Shown here: one piece after another, positions 49,867 through 58,303 of the stretch
How positions within the stretch are numbered: the stretch's first letter is position 1
How the letters are laid out: the number at the start of each line of letters is the position of its first letter
Source: Polyangiaceae bacterium
Lineage (GTDB): Bacteria; Myxococcota_A; Polyangia; Polyangiales; Polyangiaceae
Assembly: GCA_013214025.1 (NCBI GenBank)
Contig: JABSRN010000006.1
Span: 1-64,000, forward strand
Reading direction: 5' to 3'
DNA: 64,000 bases
The notes under the pieces: model-generated
Database searches by the model: none
The model's input: only the letters and a program-made list of their open reading frames with translations
What the model was told of the DNA's origin: nothing
Position numbers and translations under genes: made by a program

Positions 49867-50610
49867 TCAGCAGCTCTTCTGGCGGCGCATCTCGGCGCTG
49901 GCTTCCCGCTCATTCTTCAGTGCGCTAGCTAAATCGGCTGACTCACCGAAGTTCAAAACACTCTTGGCTGCCGCGGTAACGGCCCCCTTATTCGCCGCGA
50001 TCTTTTCCGCCAGAGCGATGGCCGTCGGAAGCACGTCCGATGCGGGAACGGCTTGGTTCACCAGACCGATGCGCGCGGCTTCCTCCCCAAGCACAGTGGC
50101 CCCGGAAAGGATCAACTCCTTAGCCTTCGCCGGTCCGACCAACCGAGGCAAGAAGTACGTGGAACCGAGTCCAGGCAGCATTCCGAGCTTGGTGAAGGTC
50201 AAACCCAGCTTAGCTTCGTTCGCGGCAATGCGAATATCGCACGGCAAACTCATGGTGATGCCCACACCAATCGCGTGACCATTCATCGCCGCGATGATCA
50301 CCTTCGAACTCGCCGTCATTTCCAACGGGAGTTTGGTTACAAAGTCTTCTTCGCCCAGCTTGGGGCCGACCGAGGGTTTCCCGGACTCGCGTTGGGCTTT
50401 GAGAAACTGAAGATCGACCCCGGCGCAGTACGCCCTGCCCGCCCCCGTGAGCACGATCACCCGTACGTCCGGATCCTCTTTGTACGCGCGAAACGCGCTC
50501 ATGAATTCTTCGCCCATCCCGATGATGTACGCGTTGAGACTGTCGGGACGATTTAGCGTGATGATGCCAACGCCGTTGCGGGTTTCCGTAAGAATGTGCT
50601 CGTAACTCAA
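49867..50610 (-). CDS. Enoyl-CoA hydratase/isomerase family protein
   Basis: A 247-residue crotonase-fold protein. It has RAYCAGVDL (first oxyanion block), NGHAIGVGITMSLPCDIRIA (second), KLGMLPGLGSTYFLPRLVGP and ELILSGATVLGEEAARIGLV. The PGxGxT block is kept, but the residue aligned with catalytic Glu144 of crotonase is not Glu (region LTFTKLG). The second Glu before LILSG is present. It may be an isomerase rather than a hydratase. It is on the same strand as, and 130 bases downstream of, the hydrolase gene and separated from the VOC gene by the hairpin. Confidence 0.9.
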   Translation of the reverse strand: MSYEHILTETRNGVGIITLNRPDSLNAYIIGMGEEFMSAFRAYKEDPDVRVIVLTGAGRAYCAGVDLQFLKAQRESGKPSVGPKLGEEDFVTKLPLEMTASSKVIIAAMNGHAIGVGITMSLPCDIRIAANEAKLGLTFTKLGMLPGLGSTYFLPRLVGPAKAKELILSGATVLGEEAARIGLVNQAVPASDVLPTAIALAEKIAANKGAVTAAAKSVLNFGESADLASALKNEREASAEMRRQKSC

Positions 50611-50740
50611 TGGGCTTGCTCCTGTTCCGTGGCGTCATCCCAAATCGAGCCGCCCAAGTACAGCCCGATATGCGGTGTTCCGCGTACGGCGTCATCTTCG
50701 TGCTGACGACGGGAGTCAAAAAGGAGAGTTGTGTGGCGAA

Positions 50741-51841
50741 TTAGGGCGATTCGCTACGTTCCTCAAGCCAATCACGAATTCTTGGGAACACTTCTGAGGG
50801 AGACGCCAAACCGGTGAGCAAGTCGTCATGCCCGTAGTCCACTGCAAATCCCTGCGCCCTGCCGCAGCGAATCAAGGTCTTGTCGGTGCTGCCCATAGAT
50901 TCAAACGCTGCCTCGACCGCCTCTGCTGGGCGCTGCAAATCCAGCTCCGCCGCCAACATCAACAATGGGACCTTCACTTCATCGAGATGACACGAATACA
51001 CCCGGCGACCATCCCGGCTACGCATGACCCCTTCGCGAATCCATACAGCGAATTGGTCGACTAGATCCGTCGCCTCATCCGGGATCCCGTTTCGAAAATA
51101 GCGCGAAACCACGACGGGATCGACGTTGCAACCGCGAAAGCTGCTCTCCAACACCCGAGACTTCGTATACGCCAGCACAGGACCGGCGAAGGCCGCGCCC
51201 CCGCGAAACGGGACTCGACCGCCGCTCCGTCCTTTGGGAGCCGAAGTAACGCCAGGAACCAACGCCGTCTTGGGCGTCAACACAGGTGAGCCCATGGTGA
51301 CCGCACCGCGGATCTTGTCGGCGAGCCGATCAATGCTCGCGGCATACAATACTTGGCCGCTCATCTCCATACCGAGCCAGAACGCTTCGGGAGCTCCCGA
51401 GACGTCCAACACCCGGTTCACTACCGCGGGAAAGTCCTGTTGCACCAGATCATCAAAATCCCACTGAGAAGTCCTGTCGGGGCCACCATCGGGCCAACTG
51501 TCCATTCGCCCCCGCCAGTCGATCGTCCAAACGTCGAACCCCTCCGCCGCCAAATAGCGCGCTATCGAATAGTGTTCGTGAAGATCGTAAATCAGACGCG
51601 TGCCCGCCATTCCATGGGCACATACCAGCGGGTATGGATGGCGTTTCTCTCCTGTGGGACGATAACGATAGAGCCCAATATTCCAGCCGTCACCTGTTCG
51701 GGCCTGATGCACCTCGTCGTGTGCCGTCTGCCACTCAAAGCTCCGATACCAGCGTCTGAACGCCAATGCCGCTGCAGCCCCGACACCCACCGCCGGAAGC
51801 CCCATGTCGATAAGACGTTCCATGCTTGAAGTTTCCATCAT
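50741..51841 (-). CDS. Alpha/beta-hydrolase-fold protein with Glu in the nucleophile position
   Basis: From the ATG at 51841 the protein has 366 residues; it overlaps the upstream stop by four bases (ATGA). An N-terminal hydrophobic segment (LPAVGVGAAAALAFRRWYRS) may anchor it. The fold is clear: YPLVCAHGMAGTR, FDVWTIDWRGRMDSW, ... LMLAAELDLQRP and FAVDYGHDDLLTG with the catalytic His. The nucleophile elbow, normally GxSxGG, reads GMEMSG, so Ser is replaced by Glu (E159, codon 51365-51367). It may be a non-hydrolytic relative or use different chemistry. It forms a pair with the SDH_sah gene upstream. Confidence 0.85.
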   Translation of the reverse strand: MMETSSMERLIDMGLPAVGVGAAAALAFRRWYRSFEWQTAHDEVHQARTGDGWNIGLYRYRPTGEKRHPYPLVCAHGMAGTRLIYDLHEHYSIARYLAAEGFDVWTIDWRGRMDSWPDGGPDRTSQWDFDDLVQQDFPAVVNRVLDVSGAPEAFWLGMEMSGQVLYAASIDRLADKIRGAVTMGSPVLTPKTALVPGVTSAPKGRSGGRVPFRGGAAFAGPVLAYTKSRVLESSFRGCNVDPVVVSRYFRNGIPDEATDLVDQFAVWIREGVMRSRDGRRVYSCHLDEVKVPLLMLAAELDLQRPAEAVEAAFESMGSTDKTLIRCGRAQGFAVDYGHDDLLTGLASPSEVFPRIRDWLEERSESP

Positions 51842-52878
51842 CGAACGTGAAGCACGCTGCTCTTCACTCGTCGCCCGACACGCTCCACCCGTCGCCACGA
51901 GCTCTGATCATTCAAAGATGCCCAGCGCCGCTCTTCGCTACGGTAATGCCAATCCTTGTCGTTCTGGTAGTAAACTTGCAGCCTCGGGCCTTCGACAATG
52001 TTGACGATCTCGTGGCTGTGGTAGTTTTGCTCGTCGTAATCCGTCAAGGCACGTTGCCCCATCTCAGCGTATAGCGACTTCAGATCCAAAAGCAGGTCAT
52101 TGATATCAGCATCCAGGGACTTGACGTTCAGACCAATGCGCTGCGCTTCCCGAAGGGTGATGGGATAGTCATGGGACGGATACTCGACACTGAGTTCCTT
52201 GCTGATCGCTCGTACTCGCTTCTTATCCTTCATATGATAGGTCAAGATTTCCTGACACAACTTGAGCGAGAGTGAACTCATCCGGTCAACTGCGCCGATG
52301 ACCAGAGGGTGCACGTGCTGAAACAAGGTCTGGTAGGGATTCTTGTCTTCCTTGCTCGAGTTAGCCACCCACAGCCGGACCACACGCAATAACTCGTCTT
52401 GGCTGACGCTGACCAACTCGTTGTCAATATCGACCGGAGACAGCTCGTGGCGCAGAGAGGTATCCACCGCTGAAAGGTGCGCGAGCGGTCCCATTCGTAT
52501 TTGCTCCGCACCGAGTGCCATCATCGTCGCAGCCGACGCACACTCAAGCGGCACCATCACCTCAAGACGCCGGGTGTACTGTCGAATCAAATTGATGATC
52601 CGAAGCGCCGCCTCCCCCGATCCCCCATCGGACTTGATGCTGAGCACCAACTCGTCCTGTTTGCCCAAGGCCGACAACACCTCATAAAAGGCCAACACGT
52701 CATGGTTACAGACAGCGCCATTGGGACTAGTCCAATAGGCGAGTACGGGTCGACCGAGACGTTTTCCAAGCTCGGTGATGATCTTTTGGGTTTGGCCGAA
52801 AAGCACCGGCGGCTTCTTAATCGTGGTTTGTTTCTTCCGGCTTCCGGGCGCAGCTTTTCGAGTGCGGGTGGTGCTCAT
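51838..52878 (-). CDS. SDH_sah/ClpP-crotonase-fold serine protease-like protein
   Basis: A 346-residue protein. The basic N-terminus is followed by LVLSIKSDGGSGEAALRIIN and VMVPLECASAATMMALGAEQ, the SppA/ClpP-like pattern of the SDH_sah (serine dehydrogenase proteinase) family, with the candidate catalytic Ser in ECASAATMMALG and the GSG oxyanion stretch. Conserved later text is RMGPLAHLSAVDTSLRHELS. Members are cytoplasmic or membrane-associated proteases or phospholipid/protein-processing enzymes of unclear role. Its stop overlaps the start of the Glu-variant hydrolase by four bases, implying translational coupling. Confidence 0.87.
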   Translation of the reverse strand: MSTTRTRKAAPGSRKKQTTIKKPPVLFGQTQKIITELGKRLGRPVLAYWTSPNGAVCNHDVLAFYEVLSALGKQDELVLSIKSDGGSGEAALRIINLIRQYTRRLEVMVPLECASAATMMALGAEQIRMGPLAHLSAVDTSLRHELSPVDIDNELVSVSQDELLRVVRLWVANSSKEDKNPYQTLFQHVHPLVIGAVDRMSSLSLKLCQEILTYHMKDKKRVRAISKELSVEYPSHDYPITLREAQRIGLNVKSLDADINDLLLDLKSLYAEMGQRALTDYDEQNYHSHEIVNIVEGPRLQVYYQNDKDWHYRSEERRWASLNDQSSWRRVERVGRRVKSSVLHVR

Positions 52879-53021
52879 GGCTCAATCTCTCCTGCCGAAG
52901 CCGCCACAGACGCGGGTCCGAATTGCCCGGTAGCCTAACCACTATTTATAAGCAACTGCGGAAAAATCCTGCCTCAACGGTTCGCGTCGATCGACGGCCC
53001 CTACACGTATATAAAGCACGC

Positions 53022-54299
53022 ATGGCGCTAAACGAACCGACCTCCAACTCTCATGGCTCCCCTGACACATCGCATTCTGCGGCTAAGGGAAATCCACGCG
53101 ACCCAGCCGGCCGGCGACGTCAACTCGGTCTATTCCTGGGTGCTACCTACGGCCTCTGCTTGGCGCTTTCAGCCTGCTCGTCAGAGGACGACGACAACTT
53201 GATCAAGGGCACAACCAGCTCCACTGGCGGAAGCGGCGGCGCTGGTGGCACCGGCGCTATTCTCACCGGAACCGGTGGCAGCGGAAACACGGGACCGGTG
53301 ATCCTGGGTCCTCCTGCTGATCCGATTCCTGAGGAACTAAGGTGTGTCGAGGCCGCCGAGCGCGCCGAACCGGTGCCCCTCGACTTGATCATCATGTTGG
53401 ACCGTTCATCGTCTATGCAGGAGATGCTCGAAGGCTCAACCGAGACCAAGTGGGATGCCGTGACTGCGGCCATCATCGCTTTCGCGGGTGACTTGGAAGC
53501 CAGAGATCTCCACATTGGGCTCAACTTCTTCACCCCCATCGGCGTCGACGTCGATGACTGCAATCCTGCAGACTACGAAACCCCCGAAATCGATATCGCC
53601 CCATTGACCGCTGACTCCGCCGCGCAATTCAGCTCGGTCATCGCGAGCATGTCACCGCCCCTGTCCCTCACGCCCACTGGACCTGCGCTGGCCGGCGCTA
53701 TCGAAATCGCGAAACGCAATACCCTCGCCACCCCGGGTCGCGAAACTGCCGTCATACTAGCCACCGATGGTTTGCCCTCGAAGTGTGACTCCCCAGGCGG
53801 CGTCGAAGACATCGCTCGGGCCGCAGCCAACCCGCCAAGCGTGGACGGCGGCACACGTGAACCTATCATTCACACCTATGTCATTGGAGTCGGCGACATT
53901 CGTTCCAATATGGACAACTTCGCAGAAGCTGGTGGCACCATCGCGGCCACCATGATCGAGGAGGGCAACGTCGGAGCGCAGTTCATCGCCGCCCTCAAGA
54001 ATATCACGGCCCAACCACTCTCCTGCAGCTTCAACCTGCCCGAGGTCGAAAACCCCGAAGACCAACGAATCGACGTGGGCAGCGCCTTTGTTCAATACGC
54101 GCCAGTCAACGGAGATCGCATCGACGTCCCTCCCCGAGCGGGACCCAGCGACTGCTTTACTGGCGACGGCACTGGCTGGTACTTTGTTTCACCCGACGAC
54201 CACAGCAAGCTGATTCTATGTGGAGAATCCTGCAACGCCCTCAATGCCGGCGACTTGAACATTCAGTTCGAGTGCGAAAACATCACGACGATTCAGTAA
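53022..54299 (+). CDS. von Willebrand factor A domain lipoprotein
   Basis: From the ATG at 53022 the protein has 425 residues. The signal peptide ends at LALSAC (C52), followed by an acidic stretch and a Gly/Thr-rich linker (SSTGGSGGAGGTGAILTGTG). The VWA domain begins at about residue 120 with DLIIMLDRSSSMQEM, so the MIDAS DxSxS (D127) is intact, as is the later ILATDGLPSKCD. The C-terminal part has scattered cysteines and beta strands. It is a likely surface ligand-binding lipoprotein and the probable paralogue of the VWA lipoprotein at 852-2336. Transcribed away from the SDH_sah gene. Confidence 0.9.
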   Translation: MALNEPTSNSHGSPDTSHSAAKGNPRDPAGRRRQLGLFLGATYGLCLALSACSSEDDDNLIKGTTSSTGGSGGAGGTGAILTGTGGSGNTGPVILGPPADPIPEELRCVEAAERAEPVPLDLIIMLDRSSSMQEMLEGSTETKWDAVTAAIIAFAGDLEARDLHIGLNFFTPIGVDVDDCNPADYETPEIDIAPLTADSAAQFSSVIASMSPPLSLTPTGPALAGAIEIAKRNTLATPGRETAVILATDGLPSKCDSPGGVEDIARAAANPPSVDGGTREPIIHTYVIGVGDIRSNMDNFAEAGGTIAATMIEEGNVGAQFIAALKNITAQPLSCSFNLPEVENPEDQRIDVGSAFVQYAPVNGDRIDVPPRAGPSDCFTGDGTGWYFVSPDDHSKLILCGESCNALNAGDLNIQFECENITTIQ

Positions 54300-54574
54300 C
54301 CGCGATCTGTAGCCTCGGTGAGCACCGCCGCTCATTACGATCACCGGGCGCTCGCACAATTCGCCGTTGGTGTGCGGCTCAGTTGGGTCGCTTCGAATCA
54401 ACGCTGATGCGCGCGTCGGCGGTCCTCACCCCCGTCAATTGGTTGACCACCTAAGCGCGCTGAGCGCCCGAGTCGAAGGACCGGCGGAGATATCGACGTC
54501 ACACGAGAAGCCGTTACAGCACGACTGGCATGACTTGCCGCAGTTTAGCATCAAGCTACCCTTACTAATGGTAC

Positions 54575-55024
54575 ATGAGAAAAGGCTCACGATCCCCTCC
54601 CAGCTCTCTCCGTTCGGCGTTCCGACGCAACTGGCTGAGCGATCGAGCAGCCGTCGGCCTCACCGACGACTGCTCGGCTCCGCCATTAGAGAACATCGAA
54701 TACGAAACGGCTGTCGACATCTCCGGTAGCCTGGCCCGGGCGGTGGTGTACATCCAATCCGAATTGTACAAACTTCGCCAACTGCTACGTCGACTGGAGA
54801 GCGCCCGTGCTGCATCGGACGGGTCCGAAGAGGCAACATTGGTTGCGAACTTCAACGCCTCACGGGACGAGGCAACGTGGCGACTCGGGCAACTACGAAT
54901 TCAACGGGCGGCCCTCGGCGTTGAATGCCACAAAGAGCTCGATGTGCTGTATCCGATACCGCAGTCCCAAAGAGCGACACTCCCGGGCTACTCGTCGACG
55001 AGCAGTGGTCGCTGGGATCATTAG
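54575..55024 (+). CDS. Small helical protein of unknown function
   Basis: A 149-residue protein from an ATG. The centre is strongly helical and may form a coiled coil (AVVYIQSELYKLRQLLRRLE; ATWRLGQLRIQRAALGVE). The N-terminus is basic and Ser-rich, the C-terminus short and polar. The stop overlaps that of the kinase gene on the opposite strand by four bases. No family is recognised, and there is no strong Shine-Dalgarno, so the gene call itself is uncertain. Confidence 0.45.
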   Translation: MRKGSRSPPSSLRSAFRRNWLSDRAAVGLTDDCSAPPLENIEYETAVDISGSLARAVVYIQSELYKLRQLLRRLESARAASDGSEEATLVANFNASRDEATWRLGQLRIQRAALGVECHKELDVLYPIPQSQRATLPGYSSTSSGRWDH

Positions 55025-57054
55025 TCGGTCGCGGGCGGACGCTCAGTCTGTCCTCGCTGCACCTCAGTTGGCATGAGCTGACGCATATACCAAGCGTGAG
55101 CGAATAATTTTTCTTCCGCCGCGTTGAACCGTTCCACCGCGATGCCAATGATGGCCGCCGGCACGCCGATGGTCAGCACTGCTACGCCCATGAGCAACGG
55201 GATCGTAGTGGAGGCGTCGAAGGGCATACCCCACGGTTGAATGCACATGACGCCCCCTTCATGAAAAGTGTACGACGCCCTGATGTAACCCCAATCCTGC
55301 AAGAACGCCGGCACCAGAACTCCGAGGATCCCGATCCCCAGAGACATCATCCACATTTTTCGGTCCATCCGCATGGCGACAATGAACAGGAGTGTGAGTG
55401 CACAAATGATGCTCGGTACGATAAAAAGCGCACCGAACCCTGTCGTGGTCGAGCCACCAATCGCTGCGGTCAGCGCCACCAAACTGAACATATGGCGTTT
55501 GGTCGCGCGCCCGTGGGCTCCGATACGCCAGAGCAACAAGCCAATACCTAAGAACAGGACGATGGAGAACAGAAACGACACGGTGTCGCCGACTCCAACG
55601 TAGACGTTCACACCAAACAGGACGATGCCCGTGAGAAAGGCCAGAGAGAGAGCCTTGGCGAACTCTGCTCGCTGTCCAGCCCGCTCCGACTCCAGTTCGG
55701 CAGCGGCTTCCGGGGGAAGCTTTTCAGGAACGTCGGAAAGCAATAGTCCCATCGCGCGCAAGGCCGCATCATTTGTTGAATCTAAGGACACCGCCGCGTT
55801 GAGTTCACGTAGAGCCCGCGCTCGTAACATCTCTACGTCCTGTGGATTGCTACGCGCATCCCGGGCTGCCTGGCGAGCCGCCTCCACATGGCGCTCGGCC
55901 ATTTGTCGGCGGGCCTCCGTGTCACGGCCGCCATCGAGATAACGCTCGATGGTTTCGGCGACGTCTAACATGTCGTGATAACGGTGGTCGCGATTCAGAG
56001 CGGTGGCGGCGACACAAAGCCGGTCGAGTTCCGGCGCAAAATTGCGATGGGGAGCCCTGACGCTCGGGCGCGCATCCACGCCCTTGACCGTCGACGCCAG
56101 TACGTCTTCCGCCTTGCCTCTCTTGTGTAAGGGAGTGAGCGTTAGTGTTTCGAATATGATGACACCCAAGGCGTAAATATCTGCGCGATGATCCACATCA
56201 CCATCAGCGTAGGCCTGCTCCGGCGCCAGGTATCCGGGAGTCCCCAGAACCGCGCCAGCCTCGGTTTGCCCTTGAATAGTCGTGTCGTCCACTCTCAACT
56301 GATCGCTAGGACGGGAGGGTTCCTCCGCGCCAAATATTTTCGCGAGCCCCCAATCAATAATGTAAACCTCGCCATAATTTCCGACGATGATATTTTCCGG
56401 TTTGATATCACGGTGCACCACACCGTGTTGGTGGGCATAAGCCAGAGCTTGGGCGACCCGCAGCAAGGTCGTCAAGATCCGCCGGTCGGAATACGTGGCC
56501 TTCAACTCGGGATCGCCCTTGCGGAGGCGAACGGTGATCTCCTCCAAAGTGAGGCCCCGAATGCGCTTCATGGTGAAGTACGCCGCGCCTTCGGGAGTGA
56601 CCCCTAAGTCGTATACCGGCACGATCGCCGGATGTTCGAGTTGGCCTTGGACTCGGGCCTCTCGTCGAAACCTCTCCAAAATGTCTGTCGCATGAATGTA
56701 CTTGTCGCGTACGACCTTCATGGCGATGTCTCGGCCAATCCGCTCGTCTCGGATCAACTTGACCTCTCCCATGCCGCCGTCACCCAGAAGACGCTTGGTG
56801 TGGTAACGACCCTCAAATTGCTCACCCACGACGGTGACATCGATATCGACCATGCTCGACTGGGACATGGATTTGGGGCGGTCGCCCCACACGGCTGCTG
56901 GCTGGCGACTCACCGAACTGAGTTCTGCTCCCTGGTGGGATTGCGCGCGCGCCAACGACGGCTCACAGGCAAACGGCGTGTCTGGATGAGTCGAGGGACT
57001 CCGTGCCAGACGTTTGGGCGGCTTCGGCGGCTTCGGCGGCTGGGAATCGCTCAT
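55021..57054 (-). CDS. Hanks-type Ser/Thr kinase with C-terminal transmembrane domain
   Basis: From the ATG at 57054 the protein has 677 residues (GTG at 57063 possible). The kinase domain spans about 85-380: glycine loop GDGGMGEVKL, beta-3 Lys in IAMKVV, VVHRDIKPENIIV (HRD and Asn intact), IIDWGLAKIFG (DFG as DWG) and GTPGYLAPEQA. A helical linker (about 395-460) precedes about six transmembrane helices (LAFLTGIVLFGVNVYVGVG; FLFSIVLFLGIGLLLWRIG; LVALTAAIGGSTTTGF; and others). This kinase-then-polytopic-membrane plan is common in Polyangia, and the membrane part may be a sensor. Substrate unknown. Confidence 0.93.
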   Translation of the reverse strand: MSDSQPPKPPKPPKRLARSPSTHPDTPFACEPSLARAQSHQGAELSSVSRQPAAVWGDRPKSMSQSSMVDIDVTVVGEQFEGRYHTKRLLGDGGMGEVKLIRDERIGRDIAMKVVRDKYIHATDILERFRREARVQGQLEHPAIVPVYDLGVTPEGAAYFTMKRIRGLTLEEITVRLRKGDPELKATYSDRRILTTLLRVAQALAYAHQHGVVHRDIKPENIIVGNYGEVYIIDWGLAKIFGAEEPSRPSDQLRVDDTTIQGQTEAGAVLGTPGYLAPEQAYADGDVDHRADIYALGVIIFETLTLTPLHKRGKAEDVLASTVKGVDARPSVRAPHRNFAPELDRLCVAATALNRDHRYHDMLDVAETIERYLDGGRDTEARRQMAERHVEAARQAARDARSNPQDVEMLRARALRELNAAVSLDSTNDAALRAMGLLLSDVPEKLPPEAAAELESERAGQRAEFAKALSLAFLTGIVLFGVNVYVGVGDTVSFLFSIVLFLGIGLLLWRIGAHGRATKRHMFSLVALTAAIGGSTTTGFGALFIVPSIICALTLLFIVAMRMDRKMWMMSLGIGILGVLVPAFLQDWGYIRASYTFHEGGVMCIQPWGMPFDASTTIPLLMGVAVLTIGVPAAIIGIAVERFNAAEEKLFAHAWYMRQLMPTEVQRGQTERPPATD

Positions 57055-57189
57055 GATCGTCACAAGTGTAGTGAGCGACCACAGATTGGCCCAATCCCAT
57101 GGCTGCGACGTTCCGCATCATCAGCTCATCAGTAACGACATCAGGAGGCGAACCGAGCTCGGTTCCGAACGGCTGGTCAATGGCCGATT

Positions 57190-58221
57190 TCAGCGGCCGA
57201 TGAGTTGGTCGAACCGAGCCGCGAGTCGCGCAGAATTCCCGTTCAGGAGAAAACCAGAGCGATCCCTTCGAGCCAAACTCAGTGTCCGTTGGGCCGCGAT
57301 CTCCGGCGCGAGCGGCTGAGGGCCGGACGGCAACTCAAAACTGCGAAATATCACGCCGGAAGCCAACGCCCACTTCGATACCAGCCCGTTCCACTCGTGG
57401 CTGTGCTCGGGGACAGCCAGCCACACTTCCAACGGGCGCTTTCGTTCCTGACTCAATGTCCGACAACCGTCAAGCCACCTCGACTGAGACAACGGCCCCT
57501 CTGCGGTGTCCAGCAGCATCAAAACGTCAATGCGCTTGAGCGCGTCCAAGCTCGGGGCGGAATCCAAGTCGACCACCGGGTGAACAGAACTCCTGCCGAT
57601 GGCCAAAGCCACCTCACGCCCGAAGTCCGATTGGCCACCAACAACACCGAAGCGCCGTGCTTCCAAATCGCAGGCGGTACCCAGCAGACGGTCAAATACC
57701 AAGACGTAGGCGCTAAAATACGAGTGAGGATAGAGATGGTGAAGTGCGTGGTATCGCGCTGTGCCAAGCCAACGCCGGGGATAAGCGGTGAGCACGTCGA
57801 TGGGGCGGTGATACGCATCGTTCCCACCTTGCAGGACGATGCGGACAAAAATCAGAGTCTGCAAGGCCAACGTTGCCATCCCCAATTGCAGCGAGCAGAG
57901 CATCAGGGCGAAGCTGAACAACACCTGCGGCCCAAACTCAGGAACGATGTGCAACACCATGTTTCTGAACCGATAGTCGCCGTGAGTCTGAAGATCAGCG
58001 CCAAAAAACTCATGATGAGCCTGATGCAGTCCCCCCAGGAAACGCAGGAGGCGCCAAGGAGATCTCGCCATCCAGTGAAGCGACCAGTGCACGACGTCAA
58101 ACAATACCGTTGAAAACAACCACAACGGCAACGCTGCGAAGAATAGGAACACGACGCGTTGCGCGTTCACCGGAGCCTCGGCCAAAATGGCTTCGGTCAG
58201 CGGATGAAGCAGCTCAGACAT
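57190..58221 (-). CDS. Fatty-acid-hydroxylase/sterol-desaturase protein with fused C-terminal domain
   Basis: A 343-residue protein. The N-terminal half holds the di-iron hydroxylase pattern of the FA hydroxylase superfamily: HWSLHW, HQAHHEFFGA and TARYHALHHLYPHSYFSAYV (HxxxH, HxxHH, HxxHH), with transmembrane segments. After about residue 190 a separate domain follows with a Rossmann-like start RRFGVVGGQSDFGREVALAI and VDVLMLLDTAEGPLS-type text (DVLMLLDTAEGP). A hydroxylase followed by a Rossmann-like domain is reminiscent of plant CER1/WAX2 proteins, an inference from layout only. It may hydroxylate or modify membrane lipids or fatty aldehydes. Confidence 0.8.
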   Translation of the reverse strand: MSELLHPLTEAILAEAPVNAQRVVFLFFAALPLWLFSTVLFDVVHWSLHWMARSPWRLLRFLGGLHQAHHEFFGADLQTHGDYRFRNMVLHIVPEFGPQVLFSFALMLCSLQLGMATLALQTLIFVRIVLQGGNDAYHRPIDVLTAYPRRWLGTARYHALHHLYPHSYFSAYVLVFDRLLGTACDLEARRFGVVGGQSDFGREVALAIGRSSVHPVVDLDSAPSLDALKRIDVLMLLDTAEGPLSQSRWLDGCRTLSQERKRPLEVWLAVPEHSHEWNGLVSKWALASGVIFRSFELPSGPQPLAPEIAAQRTLSLARRDRSGFLLNGNSARLAARFDQLIGR

Positions 58222-58275
58222 GGTGGATTCCAGTCGTTCTCAGTTGTCACGGCGGCCAGGACTGAGCCGCCAGAA

Positions 58276-58303
58276 ACCTATCATTGAGAGACCTATCATT
58301 GAG
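58276..58303. repeat. 13-bp direct repeat overlapping the EEP gene stop
   Basis: ACCTATCATTGAG occurs at 58276-58288 and 58291-58303 (15-base period). The second copy covers the stop codon of the endonuclease/exonuclease/phosphatase gene. It looks like a short local duplication; no function can be inferred. Confidence 0.8.

Noticed and set aside
54367-54729. Plus-strand open frame of 120 residues
   Set aside because: No Shine-Dalgarno or family motif; it overlaps the better candidate at 54575 in another frame.
57205-58113. Plus-strand open frame of 302 residues
   Set aside because: Antisense to the fatty-acid hydroxylase fusion, whose His boxes are clear.
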